Assembly: GCA_033032175.1 (NCBI GenBank)
Contig: CM065320.1
Span: 13,473,413 to 13,537,412 of the forward strand
Length of the DNA stretch: 64,000 nucleotides
DNA from: Saturnia japonica
Taxonomy: Eukaryota > Arthropoda > Insecta > Lepidoptera > Saturniidae
Reading direction: 5' to 3'
Part shown: positions 34,870 through 45,225 of the stretch, one piece after another
Position numbering within the stretch: position 1 is the first letter of the stretch
Layout: the number at the start of each line of letters is the position of its first letter
The notes under the pieces: model-generated
What the model was told of the DNA's origin: nothing
The model's database searches: none
Seen by the model: only the letters and a program-made list of their open reading frames with translations
Position numbers and translations under genes: made by a program

Positions 34870-35085
34870 AAACTATTAGAATTCGCGACATCGGTGCCTG
34901 GTACAGTGCGCCCGCGCCTCGCCGCCCGCGCCTCGCCGCCCGCGCACCACAACCCGCAAGAGTGCGCGTCCAACACCTGGCCGCCGCCAGTCAGTCAACC
35001 ATAGATTATTACTTAATACTGAGACTGCTGAGACAGTCAACCGTGAACATTAACGTCCGGCTCACGCTTTCGCACCTGGCCGCGT
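34870..35085. other. GC-rich island with a duplicated CGCCCGCGCCTCGC unit
   Basis: GCGCCCGCGCCTCGC repeats with a 14-base step at 34910-34955, followed by GTGCGCGTCCAACACC and TCAGT at 34991-34995 (initiator-like). There is no TATA at the expected place. It might be a promoter of a gene outside the recognised set or part of an unknown repeat. Confidence 0.3.
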
Positions 35086-35603
35086 GTCGTACATAATCAC
35101 GTACCTAATTGCAAATGTTGTTGTTATTTCACAAGCCCCTGAGATTTAAAACACTACATTATTCATTTAATAAATCCATAGATCAATGATTGTTTTACAT
35201 TAGCTAATAATTAACCTGTAAATAAAACTAAAAAAACACTATATGGCTAACCGTAGATAATGAATATCAATTATTTTTTATTTTCGATTACCTTTAAATA
35301 ACTTTAGTGTCGAACTTCTTAATATCAAAGTTTAAAAATATCAAGCTTTAAATGACAAAAGGACCAATTCAATATACTAACTATTCTTAGGGGTAATTTG
35401 TCTCAATAACACCGTTAATAACTTATCCGGTGTCAATTTTAGACCAACGAAGACCTGAGCCAGGGAGGAATCTGGCATACAGTTTCTTTTGTGAGTGAAA
35501 AATCAATGCTAGTAAACTTTTTTCACTCTGAATTTTTTAATATTATATTTTATTTGGAATTTTATCAAAGACAAGTTATTTCAAGTACCTAATCGTAAAT
35601 GCT
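35086..35603. other. AT-rich DNA, nothing recognised
   Basis: No coding or repeat signal was found. Confidence 0.4.
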
Positions 35604-35748
35604 AGACGGTTATACGTTTCGCTGTTGCGAGTGTAAAGCGAGACGTGGCGAGGTGAAAGAGAGATGTCTCTCTCGCGGAGTGTGGGAAACAGACGTGGTA
35701 ACGAGAGAGAGGAGAATAGGCTTAATTTAGTTTTAGTATAACCGTGAA
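35604..35748 (+). mobile_element. Candidate 140-bp MITE with 9-bp inverted ends
   Basis: CGGTTATAC at 35607-35615 is the perfect inverse of GTATAACCG at 35736-35744. The interior is purine-rich and contains the perfect hairpin GAGAGATGTCTCTC near 35661. No target duplication was identified, and a single copy was seen. Confidence 0.4.
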
Positions 35749-35839
35749 GTGAGGCTTTTATTGTGGCATTATACTTAGACAGGTTATATGGTTTATGACG
35801 AATTATATTGTATTAATGAATTATTCCGCTTTAATAATA

Positions 35840-36425
35840 TAGTAATTGCGGACAAAAAAATCGGTTGTCTGTAAAGTCGGTTTACTGACGATAGTTGAAC
35901 GTGACAACGTCATAAGAAAATACTGATGGAATGGTATCATTTTTCATAAGAAAATTTTAATTTTATTTATAGTTTTGTCAATTATAGCATAACCTACAAT
36001 TGCTGCACTAGCGGACCGATGCTATTTATTTTAATGATGAAAGCACGAATATTCGACAATACATCACTGAACATATATTTAATATCGAAAGAATCATTAC
36101 CTTTATCGCCGCAATTATCGTTGCTATAAACAATTGACACCACATTCACTTTTCACTGCACTTCATACTTGACGAAAACATGTAAATGTATTATTGTATA
36201 GCAACTGTCAACGCGGACGCATCGCTCACTCATGTAGGAGAGAGACAGATGTCGAACGCTGCCGAACGCGGAGGCTGATTGTGCCTCTTTGTTGCTCGTT
36301 CCGCGCTCTCGCTTGCACTTCAAGCCTTAAATGGAACGCCTCAGAGCGAAGTAACGCCGCATGAGTCATGTTTTTTTCATGCGTGCAGCTGGCTCCATCG
36401 ATTTATAAGACGTTGTCATGTCAAA
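35840..36425 (+). mobile_element. Non-autonomous element, about 585 bp, with inverted ends
   Basis: TGACAACGTCATAAG near 35901 is mirrored by CTTATAAGACGTTGTCA-like sequence at 36400-36420 (about 14 of 16 bases). The element begins with ATCGGTTGTCTGTAAAGTCG. The second half is GC-rich, with CGAACGCTGCCGAACGCGG and GCGCTCTCGCTTGCACTTC. I recognise this as a repeat common in lepidopteran genomes, but not its superfamily. It has no open frame of note. Confidence 0.5.
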
Positions 36426-36699
36426 AAAAGAATATTTAAATACATATGATGATTTAAAGACAAATCTACTCTGAAAGTAGTACGGGAATTTTCCTTTTCC
36501 TATTTAAGTCTAATACAGGGTCTTTTAATAAACGTTTCCTATCTTTAAATTTAAATAAAATAAAGTGTGTGTTAGATATCATCGACATTCATAGTCATTC
36601 GAAAGGCCTAATATTTAGCACTACAAGTGCTACTTTAAGTTGGCATCTCATTTTATATTTTAGTGAAGGTAAGGAATAGAGAGTAAAGTTCCTCATCCG

Positions 36700-37000
36700 C
36701 CATAGAAAAGAGAGGATCCTCCGATTTTTAGATCTGATTACACTGTTAGCCTTAGGGGCCCTAAAGCTGCTGCGGCTTTGACAGCTTCACCGGACTTGGG
36801 GGCGAGCGCAGAGGGAACTCAGCCGTGAAAGTTGTTAGGACGACTCGCACGAGGGTGCCAAAGTGGCCGGCCCTCGGCTCGGGCGGTCGTCGCATTCGCA
36901 AATAGTCGCGATCAATTCGAATCCCTACACCTACGATTCGAGCTAACTAATATATACTCATAGGCACGTTCCCTTCCTCCTGGGAAGAAGGAAGGAACCA
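36700..37000 (+). repeat. Family H repeat with GC-rich continuation
   Basis: ACTGTTAGCCTTAGGGGCCC and CTTCACCGGACTTGGGGGCG match 8500-8555. After it come GGCCGGCCCTCGGCTCGGGC and a CCTTCCTCC...GGAAGAAGGAAGG hairpin at 36972-36995. This resembles the 3' end of a retroelement, but I cannot name it. Confidence 0.45.
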
Positions 37001-37074
37001 TGCGTATGTGCATTTAGTAAACGGAAATGTTTTCGACACTAACTAGCGCAAAAAAAAGAAAAAAAAAAGGTCCC

Positions 37075-37423
37075 TCACAGAACCTATGTACCTATGTGGT
37101 GTGCACGTGTGTGTGTTCATACGTGTGTAATGTTGTATGTGGGTAGCTAAGTGATGCACGTACAGTGTCACTTGTATCGCGCGGGCGGTTGCCTGACCCA
37201 AGGGCTTCACGCCGAGGAAACGAACCTAGGCTTGGGTTACCGCTGGAGAGGGTGGACGTGGGGGGTGTGCGGGAGCGAAATTTACCGCCCGTCCTCTGCG
37301 GAGAGAACGGTGGTTAAGCGGGCGTGGGCGCTGGCACGCTCTGTTTGGAGAGACGGATGAGTAGTATTTATTCGCATTTTCAATGCGATCGTCTGGGTCG
37401 GTAAAAATTTTGCGCGGCCGGCG
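37075..37423. other. GC-rich stretch upstream of the solo LTR-like repeat
   Basis: A GTGTGTGTTC microsatellite-like start is followed by GCGGTTGCCTGACCCAAGGG, CTTGGGTTACCGCTGG (a loose hairpin with the former) and GGTGGACGTGGGGGGTG. A 69-codon plus-strand frame covers it but looks incidental. Confidence 0.35.
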
Positions 37424-37610
37424 TTTATGCCGGGTGGTCGTGGGTACCGCGACATACGTAGCGGCTACTTGAATTACGGTTGTAGTCGGGTTCTTGTATA
37501 TATACTCAATTGTTGAGTTAATTTCTATATCGCGATGTAGGATGCGTCGTATATGGCTCGATAGATGTCGCTATGTAGGTGCGTCAGTTGTGGCGAGAGA
37601 TGTCGCCACA
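37424..37610 (+). repeat. Third copy of the TRIM-like terminal repeat (solo LTR-like)
   Basis: GTTGTAGTCGGGTTCTTGTA, GTTGAGTTAATTTCTATATC, GGATGCGTCGTATATGGCTC and GTGGCGAGAGATGTCGCC match 12825-12947. It follows a GC-rich stretch (37160-37420) with no homology in the 12-kb element. Confidence 0.5.
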
Positions 37611-39824
37611 TATTCATCCAGCGTTAAATTTTTCGTACGCATATTAAGATTCACAAATATACGTCTACCAATTTAACTCTTTACATATTATTTGTTGTAT
37701 TTTATTTTGGCAGCGTATCTTATGATTTTAAATGGCATTATAAAGCTTAAGAAAATAATTATTTCGATAAAAAAATTTGTTAAAGAAACTTATTTACCAT
37801 AAGTGGATGGATGGCATTACTAATGCAAATATATTCAACTAACACGTTGGAGGCGCCATCTATCAACAAACTTTTTAATTAAATAACAGCTGTAGGTTAT
37901 TTTTTACAGTCTACAAAATGTGAGAAACGGGTTAGCTAGTTGAATAATAAATAAATAGCAAATGTAAATTAATATATGGGGGATTTGATTCAAATTTCTG
38001 AATACATTCCTGTATCTTGGCTTAAACTCTACATACAATGTACAACTTTACCGGCACGATATATGAAACTCGAATGTTAGTTGGTAAACTGAACTAAATG
38101 GAACTGACATTAGCCAGAATGACGTACATCGCTTACTATTCAGGCCATTGTTCTTAGATGTAGACATATTATATATTTATGCAAACAGATTACGTGAACA
38201 ATTTGCTATTTTCGCAGCCATAAATATTTTAAATCCGAATTTTACAATAGATTCTCTCTCTTCTTCGTTATTCCTCTTGTTCTTAAAAGCTTCCGTTTTT
38301 TTATTATAAATTAGACTAATTATGTACTTACACATAGTTGTTGTAATGTTAAACGAGGATACAATACCTTTATAAAAAAAATTGCTGGGTAACAAAAAAT
38401 TGTAGTAAAGTACATCCGATATGTTTTGGTCTCAAACATTTTACAACATCGTATTATTGTATACAGAGATAAAAAAGACAACAAAATGTATAAATAACCT
38501 ATAATATAAATATTCTTCAAATCCTAAGTTTTATATTGATTGTTTACCACGAACTAAAGTTATTAATTAACATTACTTAAAAGTCTGCACGTTAATTTAC
38601 CTGTAAGTTACAATACTAAACACGGACGAAGTTGTACGTACAGCTGTTTGTAATTAATAGTTGCGCAGCGTTGTAATTTAAGTACAGGTTTAAGTTATTA
38701 TAAAGTTGCTTGCATATTATGGTTATTTTAGAACTTAACTACAAGGGCTTCTAATATATTCAATACCAATATTCTATATTTAAGCGTTTCTAATACCAAT
38801 AGCTTCGCTCTTATTCCTGAATATCCAACATTCCACATTATACATTGCGTATGATGTTTAAACAATTCTAACATCACCCATTAGAAAACTCTCAACTGAC
38901 ACTGTGCACGCGCTATCATAATGATCGCCCGCGGTACGATGGCGGCGGTGTAGCCACATTGCTTCTATAAGGTGCAAGCAGCTGACTATGAAAGACATTA
39001 TTATTATCTATTTTATTTTTTATTGTACCTTTCTGTATATGTAGTCACTTTGGCCAATGACGTGTAACAAATACACGTTATAGAATTTCGTTGCCAAAGT
39101 TGGATATACTATAAAATAACCTTTAAACGAAATAAATATTGACACATCACAAAACAGTCACAAAATACATTTAAAAAAATTATGAGAACTACAGGCTTAA
39201 TATAAAATTGTATGCTAAAGATATAAATAGACAGCATAACTATATAGACACGAACAAAGGACGCATTACAACTTTATATTATTACGATAAATAAAGCGTG
39301 ACACTAAATATTTGAATAAATGTAGAATACCCAATTAAATTAATATTATTATAATATACATAGCTACAATACATATAATATGTAAGTAATGTATTAACAT
39401 AAGTAAGACGATTTTGATTACTTCTAGTGTTGTATTGAGAAGTCTGATATCGATGAATATGATAAAAATATTACTTATATCATAAGATAGAAATTTACAA
39501 ACTAAATAACAATTAAAAGGAAAGACATCATACAATAAAACCTAAAATTAAAATTAAGTCGCGTGAAACGACACAAAAAAAATGACAAATGATCGATTAA
39601 AATATTTAAAATGTAAATTTATACTCTTAATTCAACCTTTTGTATTTAAGAACCCCGTGAACATTTTATATGTATATTTCAAATGAATAATGATATTTTT
39701 TTTATTGTAACACAAAATAAATATTTAAATATCTCAACCAAACAAACTTGAAAATTATTACCACTGCCCTGATAATTCCATACAAACACATAAATTTCAT
39801 TTCATTTTGTTATACATTTTAACA
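37611..39824. other. AT-rich DNA, essentially featureless
   Basis: A CTCF-like string is at 37853, and a GC-richer patch at 38920-38990 (CGCCCGCGGTACGATGGCGG). Several 60-70-codon frames are low-complexity AT-rich. No gene was recognised. Confidence 0.45.
37853..37862 (-). promoter_or_regulatory. CTCF-like motif TAGATGGCGC (minus strand)
   Basis: The minus strand reads TTGATAGATGGCGCCTCC, the third exact copy of the 10-mer. Weaker relatives are CAGATGGCGC at 13678-13687 and TAGGTGGCGC at 16139-16148, both on the plus strand. Confidence 0.33.
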
Positions 39825-39990
39825 GCCTCATGCAAACTCGTTTCGCTTACTTTATAGCCCGGACCTCATAAACGGGTTCGATTCTCGACTCTGGGTGAAC
39901 ACATAAAAATGCGATAAACATTTCCAACAAAATCAATTTCTTGTTTACAGTTCCTTAACATAGTTGTAGAAAACTATATAGTGTTATAGT
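39825..39990 (+). mobile_element. Second tRNA-derived SINE type, fragment
   Basis: ACGGGTTCGATTCTCGACTC is a B-box-like element preceded by CCTCATAA (anticodon-arm-like spacing). It is followed by GGGTGAACACA, ATGCGATAAACA and AATCAATTTCTTGTTTACAG. No cloverleaf can be drawn for the 5' part, so it is a SINE rather than a tRNA gene. Confidence 0.5.
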
Positions 39991-40062
39991 AAATTGTAGA
40001 ATTTGCCCGTGGTTTTTATAAAACATGAATTTGAATAAGCGGGACAACTCTGATGACTGTGG

Positions 40063-40112
40063 TTTCCGAACCGGTAGTCGTGTACTGACATACATAAGTG
40101 CCTTCTTAGGGC
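40063..40112 (+). mobile_element. Short piece of the same LINE 3'-UTR
   Basis: The string CATAAGTGCCTTCTTAGGGC and the preceding CCGGTAGT block match the end of the element at 60880-60950. Only about 50 bases remain. Confidence 0.5.
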
Positions 40113-40214
40113 TTAAATTAAATTAATTAATATTGATTTTATTATATGCTTCCCTATATTACATGCTGTAATTATACTTAGTAAGGGTTCGATAATAATA
40201 AATTAATAAATTGA

Positions 40215-40500
40215 ACATTGATCTTAGAAAACTGCAGACTGTACTTCTTCTGCTTATCTCACATAAGCCACAACAAGGCATTTTGTGACAAAAATTTATT
40301 GAAAATTAAAAAGTGATATGAGCATTATTATTAGGCATAGCATATTAATCCTTAGAAACGAAAATTCCTTCACCATTAAGACAATTTCATGAAAGTAAAC
40401 TTTCCTTTTAAAGCATGTTATTTGGACGTATAGTTTCGGAGATCATGGAAAATTAAAACAATTCGTCACTTGACTCGCTAGAACAGGGTGCGGTGAAAAC
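40215..40500 (-). repeat. Family N repeat
   Basis: The minus strand reads CCAAATAACATGCTTTAAAA, GATTAATATGCTATGCC and TCACTTTTTAATTTTCAATA, matching 25145-25290 on the plus strand. Confidence 0.6.
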
Positions 40501-40814
40501 CAATATATTTTAATACCACAAGAAAATGTTACTAAAAATATTGTTTAGACAGACCTTGCACAATACCTACTTATGTCAAATATATTCACAAAATAGTATT
40601 TGAAACTAATTACTAAGAAATCGTATACACAACTGGTACTGGTCTTCAAATCATCCTAAATATGGAGCTCGAAACTTAATTATGTCTAAAACTTTGACGA
40701 TCGTCTTAAATAATTGACCTGCTAAAAATCAAAGTTTGTTCTCTAATAAAAATATTCATGCTGTTGTAAATTGTTCTTGTTGTTATTTGCTGAGAGGTAG
40801 AACAATTTTTAATA

Positions 40815-41010
40815 CCACTATGGTGGTAGATAAGCATGTGGTTCGCCTGATGTTAAGCGGTCACCAGTACCAGAAGTATCACATGCGCATTGCCGACCCT
40901 TTAAAAACCAATTCACTGCCCTTTTGAAGAAGCCCATACTGTAGTCCCGTTGGAAAAACTCAGTAGGTAGCTTGTAATTGTGTTCGTTTGGGTCGCGACC
41001 ACCATACAAC
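40815..41010 (-). mobile_element. Jockey-like LINE ORF2 C-terminus (second copy)
   Basis: The minus strand reads DPNEHNYKLPTEFFQRDYSM, GFFKRAVNWFLKGRQCACDT and GDRLTSGEPHAYLPP. It is closely parallel to the element at 28390-28560 and is open over 63 codons. Confidence 0.65.
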
Positions 41011-41044
41011 AGTTGTAATAGCTAACATAGTGACAACGCTTTGA

Positions 41045-41240
41045 CATGTTGTGTTCCGGCATCATCTGAAGTATATCCAGTAATCAAATAGGGTGGTAGC
41101 GATCTATCTATACCCGACTGGGTCGCGAATTTATCACGCTCGTCAAAATAACAATTTTGGATTGTCGCGTTTCGGGATCATACAGTGTATATATACCCAA
41201 CGGTAGGCTCGCCGACGGGTATGATATAGACAACCGGGCG
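41045..41240 (-). repeat. Family O repeat
   Basis: GTATATCCAGTAATCAAATA, GGGTGGTAG, CGTTTCGGGATC and AGTGTATATATACCCAACGG are the reverse of the order at 26460-26590. Confidence 0.5.
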
Positions 41241-42027
41241 ACCGATAGAAAAAAATCTCGCTGGGAAACCAGTACACTTTAAAATTGTTCAAAACTATTT
41301 TCTTTAATCGGACGAACTAAAGTTAAAAAACCTTGAAGGGTGAACGTAGAAAGTGCTGAAAAATGGAAAAAATGCACGAACAAAATTACCTAGACGAAGA
41401 TTTTATTTTAAAAGACACCTCCCTAATGACACTGCACTCCCAGTATATTTTTACTACGAAAACTTAACTCTCTCATCTTTGTGATGAACTTGTTTAGTAC
41501 ACAAAACGAAGGCTACTTTTATATAGACGACGCTAGAAAATCTATGAAGAAAGGGTCACTGGATCCTTCGAACATATTGAGTTATGAAGGTATGTCGATA
41601 TTTATAAGAAAAGTTGAAGACCACCACATTCTTCACATTTACGAAAGTTTTCGGTTTTATCTATATAACTATATTTATCTCATAGATTTAATATACTATA
41701 CATGTATGATTGATCTACAGTAATAAATCTGTAATTCTGTACATGTCATTAATTGTTCCAAATCTCCTGATAGAAGACATCTATTATAAATGGGCTGATC
41801 TGTCTGTTTGTATGATCCAATTATCTCAAATTTGACTGGACCGATTTATATGAAATTTTAAAGACGAAAAGCTTATTATTAGCCTCAATTAATAAGAGAT
41901 AAACTTTGTTAATAATATTAATTAAAAAGAAAGTGGCGAGACTAAACTAATTATTGCGGAATAGACGCGTGCGGATTACATAAATCTGCCAAATACACAC
42001 CTAAAGGCTTTGCTTCTTATTTTGAAC
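41241..42027. other. Unassigned DNA with two short plus-strand frames
   Basis: 41363-41467 reads MEKMHEQNYLDEDFILKDTS and 41481-41723 reads MMNLFSTQNEGYFYIDDARK. Both are of mixed composition, and no domain is recognised. 41810-41985 carries a diverged short repeat with GACTGGACCGATTTATATGA and an ACGCGTGCGG end. Confidence 0.3.
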
Positions 42028-42078
42028 TTCAGGGTGGTAGAGCTAGCCAGGCGGACATTAGAAAATACTCTACCACCA
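42028..42078 (-). mobile_element. Short S1 SINE fragment
   Basis: GGTGGTAGAGCTAGCCAGGC followed by GGACATTAGAAAA matches 60515-60547. Only about 50 bases remain. Confidence 0.5.
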
Positions 42079-42724
42079 TACCACAATTTCATCAAAAAAT
42101 TTTGTGCGTAATTGCGTGATAAAGTGGCATTCCAAACCACCACCATGGCTACCACCGAGATATAAGAAATATACCTGCATTTGTCTTTTATTATACCTTC
42201 TGCTACTTAATCTTAACCACCAATCAAGTTCTTAGAAACTTCTCGGTGAGATGGTTCACTAGTCGACTGTCAAAATCCTCGCCTCTCAGTATCATCAGCT
42301 GTTGCTTTCACTTCAAAGAGAGATGCAAACGTCGAAGGTACCACCAGCCGAGTAGAAAATCAAGTAGCCACTGTGCCGTTATACCTATAAAATACAATTT
42401 AGCACTAAACAAAATACGTTTGAACAATTGCACCAGGATTAAATTCGCCGGTGACAATGTCTAAAAGCTCTGACGCTGAAATGCGATGCATTATTCACAG
42501 AGTATTAAAATATTAAAGAATCTAGTAATGGCTGCGACGCGACGCTAGCGGGCGCGCGGCCAACAGTTTTCACCACACTTCGCCGTTTTAAAACTCAACC
42601 CATAGAGTTTTAGACGATCAGTATATACACAAAGTTTTCTTCGTGCCTATTTCGAACTTGTTTCAGTGTGATCTACTACTTTTTTTTTGGAGTGTATTCT
42701 TTAAGGATCTATTTACATATTATT
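42079..42724. other. Unassigned DNA
   Basis: 42530-42600 is GC-rich (GCGACGCGACGCTAGCGGGC). A 72-codon frame at 42246 is unsupported. Confidence 0.35.
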
Positions 42725-42911
42725 ATAAGAACCCCGATATAGAAATTTTATAAGGAGTGAAATTTATAAAAGCGTTACGTTGAGCGTTAACAAAAAGCGT
42801 TACGTTTTTACTATGAAATAAGTATGAGTACACATACATCAACTTGGTTTCAGATAAATCATTAAACACTCAGTCATTCAATCAGTCCGTCAGTCCCTCA
42901 GTCAGTCAGTA
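42725..42911 (+). repeat. Family G repeat and a degenerate (CAGT)n tract
   Basis: AGAACCCCGATATAG, AAGGAGTGAAATTTATAAAA and GCGTTACG match 6779-6830. At 42877-42911 imperfect CAGT units (CAGTCCGTCAGTCCCTCAGT) form a short simple repeat. Confidence 0.5.
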
Positions 42912-43889
42912 ACAAAAATAAGATAAACTAATAACAATGGTAGGAGAAGCTAACAAAGTAGATATATAAACTAAAATAGACTAACATTTTAAAACTGTAC
43001 CACATTTTAACTGAACTGCGGAATAAAGGACTGGTATCGCTCAAAAAAGAAAAATCAAATTTAATTAAAGTCAAAACTAATAATCTCTTTAATCGTAAAA
43101 GGATAACTCTAATAACATAACCCCTTTGAGCTTCAGCAATACTAAAAAGACCCATTTAAATCTAATGCATAAATTTCGTTATACTATCATAATAGCCCTC
43201 ACCTAGCAGAACTCATTGGAACTTCTGAAACTTCGTTTTAAACTAAGCCGTGCGATAAAACTAAATTTTAAACTCATTACGCTTAGATACAAAATTATTC
43301 GCATAAATTTGATTTTAATTGGTACATACAGTCAGTATCCATAATTCGTGATATATGTAACGATGCATTCAAGTATTAAGTTAGCAAACTTATTAGGGTT
43401 TTCTTACCTTTGCTGAAAAATCTTACGTAACATTAAAAAAATATACAAATGCTTACAAAACAATATTGATAATTCAAATTGGTAATATTTTTTTTTTTTT
43501 ATATTATTATGGTATACCGACTCTCTTTTCATATTTCTCACTAGAGATAAACGTGTGTTCCGAAAAACGACTTTAATGAGTAGGTATATAGGGGTTTCTA
43601 AAGTGTGCCGATATTCAAATCGGCGAATACTTGACGTACTAGGACAATTAATTTTATAAAAGTTTTGAACAAATTCTTACCGTTTACTATTTGGAGGAGG
43701 GAGGAGCTTACAATATTCATATTTTTACGTACGTAATATTTGAACACCCATAATGTGTTTATGAAATAATTTATACATGAAATACCTACATAAAAGGGAA
43801 AAGAAAAGCAAAAGTATTTGCAACCAGCGTGGGTGCGTAAAGGAAGTAATAGTGAATATGCAAGCAATAATAATTCAACGGTAGTGTGT
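42912..43889. other. AT-rich DNA, nothing recognised
   Basis: No coding or repeat signal before the S1 SINE pair. The long minus-strand frame crossing 43598-44149 is antisense SINE. Confidence 0.4.
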
Positions 43890-44150
43890 ATACGGAAAAA
43901 ACGTCGATTGATTTGAGTTCGAATCCCTGCAACAAGCCTAAGCTTTCGGTGAAAGAAAAACTGAAACCATAGTATTATTTTTCTAATGCCCGCCTGGCTA
44001 GCTACCACCCTCGAGTTGAAAATCTGTCGCCAAGCACTAGTAGGTGTGTTTCGACAGCTACACTTAAGAGCTAGTCTTCCAACAAGCTTAGCGTGCTTAC
44101 CACCTTGGTTCACATCGTCGCTTAAAATCTTGAGAAATTGTGGCTGCAAC
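43890..44150 (+). mobile_element. tRNA-derived SINE (family S1), first of a tandem pair
   Basis: The B box GAGTTCGAATCCC lies at about 43915-43927. The body has AGCTTTCGGTGAAAG, AATGCCCGCCTGGCTAGCTA, CCACCCTCGAGTTGAAAATC, GTAGGTGTGTTTCGACAGCT and a 3' end GAAATTGTGGCTGCAACGC. This is the fullest plus-strand copy in the window. Confidence 0.7.
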
Positions 44151-44365
44151 GCTAAAACATATAACGATCAAATCACGTCGGTCGACGAGAGTTCGATACC
44201 CTCCAATAAGCCTGGGCTTTCGGTGAAGGAAAATATCGTGATGAAACCTTAGAATGACGGGAGCGCATTTTCTAATTCTCATCTTGCTTGCTACCACCCT
44301 CAAGTTCCATCATTGGCTCACATCATCGCTTAACATCACGTGAGATTAAACGATAAAACCTATTA
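44150..44365 (+). mobile_element. tRNA-derived SINE (family S1), second of a tandem pair
   Basis: It begins again with a B-box-like GAGTTCGATACCC, then GCCTGGGCTTTCGGTGAAGG, AAAATATCGTGATGAAACC and CTACCACCCTCAAGTT. The middle section present in other copies is deleted before TGGCTCACATCATCGCTTAA. It ends in a nine-base A run. Confidence 0.68.
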
Positions 44366-45039
44366 CAAAAAAAAAATGAATCAATCAAAAGATCTCCGAG
44401 GACCAAGAAAACTTCCGCTCCATTTTTTCTGTGTAATCTAGTAAGAACAGAGCATAATGATAGATAGAATTTTAGATGGATAAATTTTCATAAAAGTTTT
44501 GTATATACATTGTAATTATAGGTATTAAGGAAACGTAAATCAAGCTTTCCAATGCGGTGATTAAAGATTTCATTATTCTTTGATACACATGTCATATGAC
44601 TAGGATACACATATATAATGAGGAATGTAGTTTCATATTAATTCACTGAGTGCTTACTCCGTCTGGGTTCAGAGTACGACGTTTTGCTCGAAATTTGCTG
44701 TTCCATGATTAATTTCACTTTTACTGCCAACTATTTATACATGTATGAGATCAACTGAGAAGATGTATAAGAATGTGGCGTTTGATTTTATGTTTTACGA
44801 CTATTCATATTGTCTTTTTTTATAGTAGCGTGACAAAGTGACGGTACAATACAAAAAACAACGGCATTAAACTGTGGGTAAAATATTTATTTACCCATAT
44901 AATATCTTTATTTGTATCAATTCGGTCATTATAGGTTTTAATTATTAAAAAAAATTGTTCCATCATAATATTCTGCTATTTGTGGCGTACAAATTAATAA
45001 ACAACTATATTACACGTTACAAGAAAATCTGGTGTATCT
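44366..45039. other. AT-rich DNA, nothing recognised
   Basis: 44822-44850 (TAGTAGCGTGACAAAGTGAC) resembles the region before the 29-bp tandem repeat at 26262-26285. Confidence 0.35.
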
Positions 45040-45225
45040 TCGAAGTTGAAAATCCAATTGCAATGAAATTAAAATGGGCCCTCCTTTGAGGTATCCCCTA
45101 TCCAAAAAAAAGAGTAATTCTTAATAAACAAAAAAGTTATTGCTGAACATCAATAAAATATAATAAATATAGATATACATTTGAATTGTGTAACCTCCGT
45201 ATTTTTTGTAGTCAGTTAAATTGTA
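45040..45225 (+). repeat. Family C repeat
   Basis: AATGAAATTAAAATGGGCCC, CTTTGAGGTATCCCC, AAAAAGTTATTGCTGAACAT and CCGTATTTTTTGTAGTCAGT match the 29215-29335 copy. Confidence 0.55.

Noticed and set aside
43905..43950. Possible tRNA gene from the perfect B box GAGTTCGAATCCC
   Set aside because: No A box or acceptor stem pairs with it at the right distance, and the downstream sequence is the S1 SINE body repeated elsewhere in the window.
43598..44149. 183-codon open frame on the minus strand
   Set aside because: It is the antisense of an S1 SINE (44150-43890) plus AT-rich flank. The protein has no domain and the SINE explains the openness.
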